Part shown: positions 1 through 6,616 of the stretch, one piece after another | Position numbering within the stretch: position 1 is the stretch's first letter | How the letters are laid out: each line of letters begins with the position of its first letter | Source of the DNA: CALKXV01 sp964632495 | Lineage (GTDB): Bacteria; Pseudomonadota; Alphaproteobacteria; Rhodobacterales; Rhodobacteraceae | Assembly (NCBI GenBank): GCA_964632495.1 | Contig: CAZWDS010000109.1 | Coordinates: forward strand, 1 to 9,262 | DNA length: 9,262 bases | Reading direction: 5' to 3' | Program-made: the position numbers and the translations under genes | The notes under the pieces: generated by a model | Seen by the model: the letters and a program-made list of their open reading frames with translations, nothing else | Databases searched by the model: none | Told to the model about the DNA's origin: nothing

Positions 1-48
<48 letters not shown>

Positions 49-73
49 ATCGACGCGCGTCAGTGCGGCGACT

Positions 74-1186
74 TCAATAAACAACAACGCTCCGGATCGA
101 CTTGCCTGCATGCATCAGATCGAACCCTTCGTTGATGTCTTCCAACTTCAACTGGTGCGTGATCATCGGATCAATCTCGATCTTTCCATCCATGTACCAA
201 TCCACGATCTTCGGTACATCCGTGCGACCACGCGCGCCGCCAAAGGCCGTGCCGCGCCAGGATCGACCTGTCACCAACTGGAAAGGCCGGGTCGAAATCT
301 CGGCGCCTGCCGGGGCGACGCCGATGATGATCGACTCGCCCCATCCCTTGTGCGCCGATTCCAATGCCGCGCGCATCACCTCCACATTGCCCGTGGCGTC
401 AAAGGTGTAATCGGCGCCGCCCTTGGTCAGATCGACCAGATAGGGCACCAGATCGCCTTCCACTTCCTTGGGGTTCACGAAATCCGTCATGCCGAATTTC
501 TCGGCCATAGGCTTTTTCGAGGCATTAACATCCACGCCCACGATCTGATCAGCCCCGGCCAACCGCAGCCCTTGGATCACGTTCAAACCGATGCCGCCCA
601 GACCAAAGACAATGGCCCGGCTGCCTTGCTCGACCTTGGCGGTATAGATCACGGCCCCAATGCCCGTCGTCACACCGCAACCGATGTAACAAATCTTGTC
701 GAAAGGCGCGTCCTCGCGCACCTTGGCCAAGCTGATCTCGGGTAAAACCGTGTGGTTCGAAAACGTCGAACAGCCCATGTAGTGCAGGATCGGATCGCCA
801 TCTAAAGTCGAAAACCGGCTGGTGCCATCGGGCATCAGCCCCTGGCCTTGGGTGCTACGCACCTTCTGACACAGGTTTGTCTTCGGATGCAGACAATACT
901 CGCATTCGCGACATTCTGCTGTGTACAAAGGGATCACATGATCGCCGGGCTTCAGGCTGGTCACACCAGCGCCCACCTCCAAAACAACGCCCGCACCCTC
1001 GTGGCCCAGAATGGCTGGAAACAGCCCCTCAGGGTCAGCGCCCGACAGCGTGAATTCATCCGTATGGCAAATCCCGGTCGCTTTGATTTCAACCAGAACT
1101 TCGCCCGCGCGGGGGCCATCCAAGTTGACCTCCATGATCTCCAGCGGCTTTCCGGCAGCGGTGGCTACGGCGGCTTTTGTCCTCAT
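74..1186 (-). CDS. adhC: S-(hydroxymethyl)glutathione dehydrogenase / class III alcohol dehydrogenase
   Basis: Zinc- and NAD-dependent oxidation of S-hydroxymethylglutathione to S-formylglutathione, the glutathione-linked cytoplasmic route of formaldehyde detoxification; the family also reduces S-nitrosoglutathione. The 370-residue protein is full length for the class III family. Catalytic zinc ligands are visible as C40 (GICHTDE), H62 (GHEGAG) and C170 (GCGVTTG). The structural zinc site is C92, C95, C98 and C106. The Rossmann glycine motif FGLGGIGL lies at 194-201 with the ribose-binding aspartate D219. R110 within QKVRSTQGQGLMPDG matches the arginine that marks class III enzymes. The ATG follows GGGAGG with suitable spacing, and the protein ends in SVVVY, typical of the family. 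It is divergent from the lipoprotein gene at 1263. The hydrolase fghA, often nearby, is not in the window, and the contig breaks just past the stop. The function is secure; the symbol varies between genomes (adhC, adhI, frmA, flhA). Confidence 0.96.
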   Translation of the reverse strand: MRTKAAVATAAGKPLEIMEVNLDGPRAGEVLVEIKATGICHTDEFTLSGADPEGLFPAILGHEGAGVVLEVGAGVTSLKPGDHVIPLYTAECRECEYCLHPKTNLCQKVRSTQGQGLMPDGTSRFSTLDGDPILHYMGCSTFSNHTVLPEISLAKVREDAPFDKICYIGCGVTTGIGAVIYTAKVEQGSRAIVFGLGGIGLNVIQGLRLAGADQIVGVDVNASKKPMAEKFGMTDFVNPKEVEGDLVPYLVDLTKGGADYTFDATGNVEVMRAALESAHKGWGESIIIGVAPAGAEISTRPFQLVTGRSWRGTAFGGARGRTDVPKIVDWYMDGKIEIDPMITHQLKLEDINEGFDLMHAGKSIRSVVVY

Positions 1187-1262
1187 TTGACCCTCCCTTG
1201 CGTCTTTGGCTTGACCCTGCGCGAGCCGAAGTGCGAAATCAATGCAAATTCAAGGAGTCACC
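1187..1262. promoter_or_regulatory. Divergent intergenic region, adhC / I78 lipoprotein
   Basis: These 76 bases must hold the start signals of both divergent genes. The octamer TTGACCCT occurs twice on the plus strand (1187-1194 and 1211-1218), 24 bases apart. The second copy could be a -35 element (TTGACC), but no convincing -10 follows at 16-18 bases. AAGGAG at 1252-1257, five bases before the ATG at 1263, is a clear ribosome binding site and fixes that start over an in-frame ATG at 1242. Confidence 0.5.
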
Positions 1263-1610
1263 ATGATCAAACCCCTTAAACGTCTTGGCCTGATCCTTGC
1301 GGTCGGTGTTTTGGCGTCTTGTGGCTCGGGTGGCTCTGACGTGATCGTGCCCGCGCCGAATACAGGTGTCTTGCCCAGTGGAGCCGAGGCAGGCGCCGGC
1401 AAGGGCGAAGCATCGCCCGGAACCGAGCTTTGCGACGCCTCTGCCTATGCGGGTATGATCGGCACGAATGTGGCCGCCGCAACCTTCCCGTCTGATCCCA
1501 AAATTCGTGTGTTCGGGGAAAATGACATCGTCACGCGGGATTACATTCCGCAGCGCACCAACATCGTCCACGACGAAAGCGGTATCATCCGCGAGGTGTA
1601 TTGCGGTTAA
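1263..1610 (+). CDS. I78-family peptidase inhibitor lipoprotein
   Basis: Predicted small envelope lipoprotein of 115 residues. The N-terminus MIKPLKR plus a hydrophobic stretch ends in the lipobox LASC with the lipidated cysteine C20. A Gly/Ala/Pro-rich linker (about 21-55) leads to a C-terminal domain (about 56-115) resembling the peptidase inhibitor I78 family: a leading cysteine (C57), YAGMIGTNV, then IRVFGENDIVTRDY, QRTNIVHDESG and a terminal CG (C114). C57 and C114 bracket the domain and could form a disulfide. I78 proteins inhibit serine proteases such as elastase in the few cases studied; the bacterial targets are mostly unknown, so an envelope protease inhibitor role is inferred. The ATG at 1263 is preferred because of AAGGAG five bases upstream and because it puts the signal peptide at the N-terminus. 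It lies 57 bases before the next gene and may be co-transcribed with it. Confidence 0.82.
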   Translation: MIKPLKRLGLILAVGVLASCGSGGSDVIVPAPNTGVLPSGAEAGAGKGEASPGTELCDASAYAGMIGTNVAAATFPSDPKIRVFGENDIVTRDYIPQRTNIVHDESGIIREVYCG

Positions 1611-1667
1611 GGCTCATCACGCTGCCTTGATTTGGTTTCGGCGTGCGCGCGCTCTAGGTTGATCTCC

Positions 1668-2321
1668 ATGAAACGCTATACCCTTATCCCCGCACTTCTT
1701 TTGGCCTGTGTCGTCCTTCCAACGGCTGTGGTCGCGCAACAGGTTTCTTTCGGCAGCAGCTGGAACGAGCAGCGTTTTTCGATGTTTTCATCGAATGAAT
1801 ACGCCCTGAACGGCAACAGTTTGGGTGTCCGCTCGGATGGAACGGTTTCGATGCTATGGTCGCGCCTGCCGAAATCGATGTGGCAAAAGCGGGAAGCGGC
1901 CTGGGATTGGGCCGTGGAACAGTCTGTTCCGGCCACGGATCTGACGAAAAAGGGGGGCGACGACCGTAATCTGTCGCTGTATTTCGTGTTCTTGCCCGCC
2001 GAAGCCGCAGCAAGCGTGCAGAACAAAGGCGTCAAAGCGTTGCTCCAGAACCCCGACGCCCGCGTGCTGATGTATGTTTGGGGTGGCAGCCATGCGCGCG
2101 GTGACATCCTGCCCAGCCCATACCTTGGCGCGCGCGGTCGCAGTGTGATCCAGCGCAGCGCTGGCACCGGATCTGTTTCGGAACAAATTGACCTTGCCCG
2201 CGATCACCGGCGTGCCTTCGGAGAGGACCCGCAGAACCTTGTCGGCCTTGCTGTGTCATCCGACAGCGACGACACTGGCACCAAAGTACAAGCCCGCCTG
2301 TCTCGCCTCCGTTTCAGGTAA
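1668..2321 (+). CDS. Secreted DUF3047 domain protein
   Basis: The 217-residue protein has a clear Sec signal peptide, MKRYTL plus a hydrophobic core, with likely cleavage after VVA (A23). The mature part matches the DUF3047 family as I know it: an early LWSRLPKS segment, AAWDWAVEQSVPATDLTKKGGDDRN (split here at the family's conserved DLT-KKGGDD core), a central LMYVWGG, and a C-terminal RRAFGE...VGLAVSSDSDDTG block ending near the last beta strand. The function of DUF3047 is unknown; the signal peptide indicates a periplasmic or secreted location. The ATG at 1668 is preferred over an in-frame TTG at 1632 because it starts directly at the signal peptide, although the ribosome binding site is weak (AGG about nine bases upstream). 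The stop codon (2319-2321) lies inside the 3' end of the convergent reductase gene. Confidence 0.82.
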   Translation: MKRYTLIPALLLACVVLPTAVVAQQVSFGSSWNEQRFSMFSSNEYALNGNSLGVRSDGTVSMLWSRLPKSMWQKREAAWDWAVEQSVPATDLTKKGGDDRNLSLYFVFLPAEAAASVQNKGVKALLQNPDARVLMYVWGGSHARGDILPSPYLGARGRSVIQRSAGTGSVSEQIDLARDHRRAFGEDPQNLVGLAVSSDSDDTGTKVQARLSRLRFR

Positions 2322-3309
2322 AGCCAGCGGGCACGGGCGCGCGCTCGTCGATCAAGCCTTTGTCGCGTAAGGCCGTCCAGAACGCGTCCGGAATCGGTGT
2401 TTCGAACCAATCGACAATCTGGCGCAGCTCTTCCGCGTTTCGCGGCCCCGGAATGACCGATGTCACCACCTCGTGGCCCAAAGGAAACTGCAACGCAGCG
2501 GCGGGCAGAGGCACACCATGCGCTTCGGCCACCCCGGACAATGCGCGCGCTTTGACGATCACATCCTCGGGCGCCTTCGCATAATTCCACATCTCGCGCC
2601 CCACCAAGACGCCCGAATTGAACGGCCCGCCGCAGATAACCGTCGTACCCGCAGCCGCACAGGCCGGGAACAATTCGTCCAGCGGTGTCTGCTCCAACAA
2701 GGTGTAACGCCCAGCCAACAAGAACACGTCCCAATCGCCCATGCCCAAAGCCGCCTCGCACACGGCATTTTCGTTCACGCCCAAGCCAATCGCTTTCACC
2801 TGACCGGACCTACGCAATTCCTCCAAGGCACGATACCCGCTTGCCGTCAGATCACCGAAATGACGCGCATTCTCGGCCCCGTGCTGCATCTCACCGATGT
2901 CATGGACCAACAGGATATCGATCCGGTCCAAACCAAGGCGCTGCAAGTTGTCCTCGAACGCCCGCATGATCCCGTCATAACTGTAATCATAGACGACGTT
3001 GAACGGCAGCGGGTCGATCATGCCGAAATCCATCGGGTTCTCGACGGCGCCGGGTTTCAGCAATCGCCCCACTTTGTCCGATAAAATATACTCGGTCCCG
3101 CGCAGCATATCCCCCATCACACGCTCGGATCGGCCAAACCCGTACCAGGGTGCGGTATCAAAATACCCGATCCCCGCATCCCGTGCGGCCTTGATCAACG
3201 CGGCTGCCTGATCGTTTTCCAGATCCACGAAGTTGCCACCCAAAGGCGCGCCCCCCAGACCCAAAGTATCGATCATAAGTCCGGTTTGTCCGACCTGTCG
3301 CTGTGCCAT
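2314..3309 (-). CDS. Aldo/keto reductase, D-threo-aldose 1-dehydrogenase-like
   Basis: Cytoplasmic NAD(P)-dependent TIM-barrel oxidoreductase of 331 residues, a normal length for the family. The full AKR catalytic tetrad is present: D51 and Y56 (YFDTAPWYGFGRSE), K79 (ILSDKVGR) and H136 (ILLVHDIGE). The DYSYDGIMRAFEDNLQRLGL segment at 108-127 is characteristic of the D-threo-aldose 1-dehydrogenase / L-fucose and D-galactose dehydrogenase / pyridoxal 4-dehydrogenase branch, so a sugar or pyridoxal substrate is likely but cannot be settled. No sugar transporter or catabolic gene is adjacent. The ATG at 3309 is chosen because GGGAGG stands seven bases upstream and because residues from any start further upstream (up to 3423) do not resemble an AKR N-terminus. 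It converges on the DUF3047 gene with an 8-bp overlap of 3' ends. Confidence 0.92.
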   Translation of the reverse strand: MAQRQVGQTGLMIDTLGLGGAPLGGNFVDLENDQAAALIKAARDAGIGYFDTAPWYGFGRSERVMGDMLRGTEYILSDKVGRLLKPGAVENPMDFGMIDPLPFNVVYDYSYDGIMRAFEDNLQRLGLDRIDILLVHDIGEMQHGAENARHFGDLTASGYRALEELRRSGQVKAIGLGVNENAVCEAALGMGDWDVFLLAGRYTLLEQTPLDELFPACAAAGTTVICGGPFNSGVLVGREMWNYAKAPEDVIVKARALSGVAEAHGVPLPAAALQFPLGHEVVTSVIPGPRNAEELRQIVDWFETPIPDAFWTALRDKGLIDERAPVPAGFT

Positions 3310-3675
3310 TTGCTGTCCTCCCAAAAAGATAGCCTGATTGCTCGGCCATCTCCTAACGCCAAAGCAGCATAAATTCGAAAGATAGCCAATGCCCCGCATT
3401 TTGAGACTCAACATCCGAAGCAACTTTTGCAGTTAGAGATCGTCAGTTTGAGTTGACGCTTTAGCGAGCAAAGCGCCTAATAAGTAGAATTTGAGACTGA
3501 TAGAGGCGAAGTTATCACAAAATCGCCATTCTTCCGCCAGCTTTCTCGCAGCGGTGACCATACTTTCGACAGATAAATTTATACATCTTTAACTCCGAAT
3601 TAGACTGCTCCGTTCCAGTCTTTTCCGGGAGTTCACGTCTCCTGGTTTTTGATGAGTAAGATGAGGTTTACGAGT
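3310..3675. other. Intergenic region with short repeats upstream of the PilJ-like gene
   Basis: This 366-base, comparatively A+T-rich stretch between two divergent genes holds no convincing ORF or RNA gene. Visible structure: AAAGATAGCC occurs twice (3325-3334 and 3378-3387). TTTGAGACT occurs twice exactly 90 bases apart (3400-3408 and 3490-3498), with a third TTTGAG at 3447-3452 inside the inverted repeat CGTCA-N8-TGACG (3441-3458). A palindrome ATAAATTTAT lies at 3573-3582. TTGACG (3453-3458) followed 18-19 bases later by CTAATA/TAATAA could be a plus-strand promoter, and TATACA (3580-3585) a nearer -10, but neither is a strong match. A 6-bp hairpin followed by a short T run is listed separately. 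Confidence 0.6.
3602..3624 (+). other. Leader hairpin upstream of PilJ-like gene
   Basis: AGACTG (3602-3607) and CAGTCT (3616-3621) form a perfect 6-bp stem with an 8-base loop, followed by TTT. It sits 52 bases before the ATG of the PilJ-like gene and after the candidate promoters, so it would be in the 5' leader. The stem is short for a full terminator; a role in attenuation is speculation. Confidence 0.3.
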
Positions 3676-4608
3676 ATGACAAAACGATTTTCGAATTGCG
3701 TCCGGCGCAGCCTGATGTGCGCAGTCCTCCCAATTGCAGCTTTGACACTGACAACCTCGGCTCATGCCGAGGAAATTTCCGCAAAAGCCCGCTATGCCAA
3801 GGAAATCGGTGCAAGCGAGCGGATCAACTATTCCGGCAAACTGCGTATGCTAAGCCAAAGGGTTGTCGCGACAAGCTGTAACGCCGCAGCCGGTATTGCA
3901 CCCGGTAAAAGCGAAAAAGCCATGCAGGCTGCAAAGGCTGAATTCAACCAAATCGTTAAGGCGCTGGAATTCGGCGATCCCGACTTGGGGATCCGAGGCG
4001 AAGAAAAGCGCAAGAAAACCATCCGTCGCATCGGCATGCTGAACGAGCTTTGGGGGCCTATGGCCGCTGAACTCAGTTCCGTCGAAAATAACGATGCGGC
4101 GCAAGACGTGATCCCCGCCATCGCGGATAATAGCGCCCCACTTCTTGAAATGGCCAAGCTTCTGGTCTCTGATCTGTCGGCACAATATTCCGATCCGCAT
4201 TCGCTGGTTCAAGCCAATGCGATGCTGGTCGACATCTCTGGCCGTCAGCGGATGCTGGCACAGCGCATGTCCAAGAACGTGTGTCTTCTGGCCTCGGGTG
4301 TGAACGTCGAAACCGCCAAGCCCGAGCTTGAAAAAACCGCCGAGATTTTCGAAACATCGCTCTATGCACTGCGTGGTGGCATGGTATCGGTCGGGATTAA
4401 TCCTCCGCCAAATGATGCGATCGCAAGTGGACTGGACGTGGTGGTCAATGATTGGACCGCACTGAGGCCTTTTGTCGATGCTGTTTTGGCCGGTGAACCG
4501 CTCAGCGAAGCCGACCGCGAAAAGGTTTTTCTGGGCATGAACCAGATGACAGGTAACATGAACAAAGTGGTTGGCATGTATTCCGATGCCTCCAAACACG
4601 GGTCTTAA
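3676..4608 (+). CDS. Periplasmic protein with tandem PilJ/NarX-like sensor domains
   Basis: The 310-residue product has a Sec signal peptide (MTKRFSNCVRRSLM plus a hydrophobic core, cleavage likely after AHA at residue 31) and no later transmembrane segment, so it should be soluble in the periplasm. The mature protein is a tandem duplication. Unit 1 carries INYSGKLRMLSQRV (G54, R57, Q61, R62) and C68; unit 2 carries VDISGRQRMLAQRM (G189, R192, Q196, R197) and C203, with identical internal spacing. Both units continue with the same helical pattern and an LxxxW segment (NELWGP; VNDWTA). The motif is that of the PilJ-type N-terminal domain of type IV pilus chemoreceptors and resembles the nitrate-binding P-box of NarX. 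Signalling domains (HAMP, kinase, methyl-accepting) are absent. The ATG at 3676 is chosen because TGAGG lies nine bases upstream and a compact signal peptide results; ATGs at 3652 and 3661 are also in frame. Ligand and partner are unknown; anion sensing or binding is inferred from the motif. Confidence 0.82.
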   Translation: MTKRFSNCVRRSLMCAVLPIAALTLTTSAHAEEISAKARYAKEIGASERINYSGKLRMLSQRVVATSCNAAAGIAPGKSEKAMQAAKAEFNQIVKALEFGDPDLGIRGEEKRKKTIRRIGMLNELWGPMAAELSSVENNDAAQDVIPAIADNSAPLLEMAKLLVSDLSAQYSDPHSLVQANAMLVDISGRQRMLAQRMSKNVCLLASGVNVETAKPELEKTAEIFETSLYALRGGMVSVGINPPPNDAIASGLDVVVNDWTALRPFVDAVLAGEPLSEADREKVFLGMNQMTGNMNKVVGMYSDASKHGS

Positions 4609-4766
4609 TCTAAAGAATACCCCCTTTCCCGGGCGGCAGAACGTCGCCTGCGAAAACCGCGCGGGGTGGGTGTCGTTGGTTCCTCACCCATCTCGCGCAA
4701 TCTTTTCTGGCTCCGCGATTCTGCACGATACCGGCGCGTAACCCGTCTTTCCAAGGTCTTACCCTC

Positions 4767-4795
4767 TCGACTTTCGGTGGAGATGTCGCTAAAAA
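4767..4795 (+). promoter_or_regulatory. Candidate sigma-70 promoter of imuB
   Basis: TCGACT (4767-4772) and TAAAAA (4790-4795) are separated by exactly 17 bases and resemble TTGACA/TATAAT at 5/6-like and 4/6 quality respectively (against TTGACT and TATAAT). Transcription would start near 4802, inside the LexA box at 4797-4811, a geometry that fits repression. No start site has been seen directly. Confidence 0.45.
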
Positions 4796-4796
4796 A

Positions 4797-4811
4797 GAAC
4801 ATAACAAGAAC
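4797..4811 (+). promoter_or_regulatory. LexA (SOS) box of imuB
   Basis: GAAC-N7-GAAC (GAAC at 4797-4800 and 4808-4811) is a perfect match to the direct-repeat LexA operator of Alphaproteobacteria (GTTC-N7-GTTC on the other strand). It lies 18 bases before the imuB ATG and just after a candidate -10 element. imuB cassettes are known members of LexA regulons, so DNA-damage induction is strongly suggested. Confidence 0.88.
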
Positions 4812-4829
4812 ATTTATGCTGCCAAACCC

Positions 4830-6497
4830 ATGCCTCAGCGACGCATCCTTTCGCTCTGGTTCCCCCGTCTTGCGGCGGAACGCGCGCTTCGTCAGGGCGC
4901 CGGTATCCCCGGTGCGCCTTTCGCGGTGGTGGGCGATGTGCAGAACGCTCAAGTGCTTGTTTCCTTGTCGGACGAGGCGGAAGAGGCCGGCCTGACCCAA
5001 GGCCAACCCTTGCGCGATGCCCGCGCCATGTGCCCGGAATTGCAAACGAAACTTCAGAACATTCAGCTTGAACGTGCCTTTCTGACAGTGCTTAGACGCT
5101 GGGCCGGAAAGTTCAGCCCCTGGGTCTCGGAAGAAGCGCCCGAGGCTTTGTTGATCGACATCACAGGCTGCGCACATCTCTTCGGCGGGGAAGAACAGTT
5201 GGTCGAACAGATCGCGGGCGAATGTGCGGTACTGGGTCTGACGGTGCATTCTGGCGTGGCCGACACATTGGGGGCCGCCTGGGCCTTGGCACGCTATGCG
5301 GGCGGCGAAACACGCAACACCCGCTCGGGCGACGACATCTCCCAGGAAGCTCGCGCCACCAGATCCCGCGCCGCAAAACGCCGCCACTGGGAACGCGGCG
5401 GGGCGGCCCCCCCAAATCCTCTGAAAACATACGTAAAAGCCCGCATCGCGCCGCCGGGCCACTTGCGCAGTGCGCTCGCCGATCTGCCCGTCGCCGCCCT
5501 TCGGATCGACGTCGACACCACCGCCATGCTGAACCGTCTGGGCCTGCGCCGCATCAACGATCTCTCCGGCCAACCCCGCGCCGCTCTCGCCAGACGCTTC
5601 GGTCGTGGGCTTGTACAGCGGTTGGATCAAGCCCTTGGGATCGCGCCTGAACCGGTCAGCCCAGCACGGCCTCCGCTGCACTTTGCGATCCGCCTGACCT
5701 TGCCGGAACCCGTTGGAAAGACAGAAGATATCGCCGCCGCGCTTGACCGTCTTCTGCCCGCCTTGGAAGATAAACTTCGCGCCGCAGGGCAGGGCGCTCG
5801 ACAGGTCCGGCTGGAATGCCACTGCAGCGATCACACCATGTCCTGGGTCGACGTGGGTCTCGCTCGCCCCTCGGCGTCCCCCGACCGGATCCGCCCTTTG
5901 TTGATGATGAAGGTTGATGACATCGACGCAGGTTTCGGCATCGATATGATCCGGCTTCAGGCCACCATCGTTGAACCGGCCCACAGCCACCAACACCGCG
6001 GTCACGCGGATGCCGCCTCGGACGGGGCCACCCGGCTAGGTGCTGGTGCAGGCATGGATGATCTTCTGGGCCGGATCGGTGCTCGCATCGGGCTTGAGGC
6101 CATCACCCGCCTGCATCCCGCAGACAGCCATATCCCTGAAAAATCATCGAAAATTCTGGCCGCCGCCTGGTCGGAACCCGCGCCCGCCTGGCCGCGTCCT
6201 GCCGCGCCGCGCCCCCTTGAGCTTTGGCGTCCCGAGATCGTCACGCTCCCCGAAGGCGAAGCCGAAGCGCGGACCTTACCCGCCACCTTCCGCTGGCGTG
6301 GGCGCATCCACGAAACACGCGCGGCCCTTGGCCCTGAACGTATCGCGCCCGAATGGTGGCTGGATGATCCGGATTGGCGCACAGGTGTGCGCGATTACTG
6401 GCGCGTCACCACACGCGCGGGCGACCGTCTTTGGCTCTACTTCGGGCACGGAGCCGCCAATTCACCGGGCTGGTTCTGCCATGGTAGCTTTGCTTGA
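4830..6497 (+). CDS. imuB: ImuB, Y-family DNA polymerase-like mutasome protein
   Basis: ImuB is the catalytically inactive Y-family homologue that works with ImuA and the polymerase DnaE2 in damage-induced translesion synthesis. The 555-residue protein starts RRILSLWFPRLAAERAL, where active polymerases carry the first catalytic aspartate (DxDxFF); here that position is Trp/Phe/Pro. The palm continues with LIDITGCAHLFGGEE (D110), then the helix-hairpin region LNRLGLRRINDLSGQPRAAL and a little-finger domain (from about 270). The C-terminal region, with AITRLHPADSHIPEK and RIAPEWWLDD...RDYWRV, is typical of alphaproteobacterial ImuB. Residues about 158-205 form an Arg/Lys-rich stretch inserted before IAPPGHL. 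There is no evident Shine-Dalgarno sequence before the ATG at 4830, but the MPQRRILSLWFPRL start fits the family and no in-frame alternative lies just upstream. The gene stands alone: the PilJ-like gene precedes it and convergent fasciclin genes follow. Confidence 0.94.
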   Translation: MPQRRILSLWFPRLAAERALRQGAGIPGAPFAVVGDVQNAQVLVSLSDEAEEAGLTQGQPLRDARAMCPELQTKLQNIQLERAFLTVLRRWAGKFSPWVSEEAPEALLIDITGCAHLFGGEEQLVEQIAGECAVLGLTVHSGVADTLGAAWALARYAGGETRNTRSGDDISQEARATRSRAAKRRHWERGGAAPPNPLKTYVKARIAPPGHLRSALADLPVAALRIDVDTTAMLNRLGLRRINDLSGQPRAALARRFGRGLVQRLDQALGIAPEPVSPARPPLHFAIRLTLPEPVGKTEDIAAALDRLLPALEDKLRAAGQGARQVRLECHCSDHTMSWVDVGLARPSASPDRIRPLLMMKVDDIDAGFGIDMIRLQATIVEPAHSHQHRGHADAASDGATRLGAGAGMDDLLGRIGARIGLEAITRLHPADSHIPEKSSKILAAAWSEPAPAWPRPAAPRPLELWRPEIVTLPEGEAEARTLPATFRWRGRIHETRAALGPERIAPEWWLDDPDWRTGVRDYWRVTTRAGDRLWLYFGHGAANSPGWFCHGSFA

Positions 6498-6518
6498 GAA
6501 ATCCTTTACCCTTTGAAA

Positions 6519-6612
6519 ACAGGGCCTTCTTCTTGTTGAAAATATGCTGAGGGGGGTCTGGGGGGAGTAAAACTCCCCCCAGCGGATCGCCGCTAGGCAA
6601 AGCCTGCGGCGA
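6519..6612. repeat. Intergenic double-hairpin unit between imuB and fasciclin gene
   Basis: Between convergent genes. After CTTCTTCTTG and an A+T-rich bit come two adjacent stems. The first, CTGGGGGGAGT (6558-6568) and ACTCCCCCCAG (6572-6582), is a perfect 11-bp stem with an AAA loop. The second, TCGCCGCTAGGC (6587-6598) with GCCTGCGGCGA (6602-6612), is 11 bp with one bulged T and again an AAA loop, ending four bases before the fasciclin stop. No T tract follows on either strand, so intrinsic termination would be weak, though strong stems can protect 3' ends. The CTTCTTCTT / AAAATA / GGGGGTCTGGGGG layout resembles intergenic units I recall as frequent in Rhodobacteraceae genomes; that is from memory, not a search. 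Confidence 0.65.
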
Positions 6613-6616
6613 AACA

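Larger units (their letters stand above)
4609..4829. promoter_or_regulatory. Intergenic region upstream of imuB
   Basis: A 221-base gap between the PilJ-like gene and imuB. I looked for an imuA remnant, since imuA usually precedes imuB, and see none in any frame. The only clear content is the control region in the last 65 bases (promoter-like sequence and LexA box, listed separately). No strong terminator for the upstream gene is visible. Confidence 0.55.

Noticed and set aside
110..745. 211-codon open frame antisense to adhC
   Set aside because: It overlaps a well-supported gene, is rich in His/Arg as expected for a shadow frame, and has no domain.
3850..4599. 249-codon open frame antisense to the PilJ-like gene
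   Set aside because: It shows no motif, and the sense gene has a signal peptide and duplicated domains.
4609..4829. Possible imuA remnant upstream of imuB
   Set aside because: No frame on either strand shows ImuA-like sequence; the only clear content is the promoter and LexA box.
4666..4995. 109-codon plus-strand frame running into imuB
   Set aside because: It crosses the LexA box and overlaps imuB in another frame, with no ribosome site or motif.
4605..6005. 466-codon open frame antisense to imuB
   Set aside because: imuB is a secure family member in the opposite strand; the antisense frame has no recognisable motif and is a side effect of high-G+C codon use.
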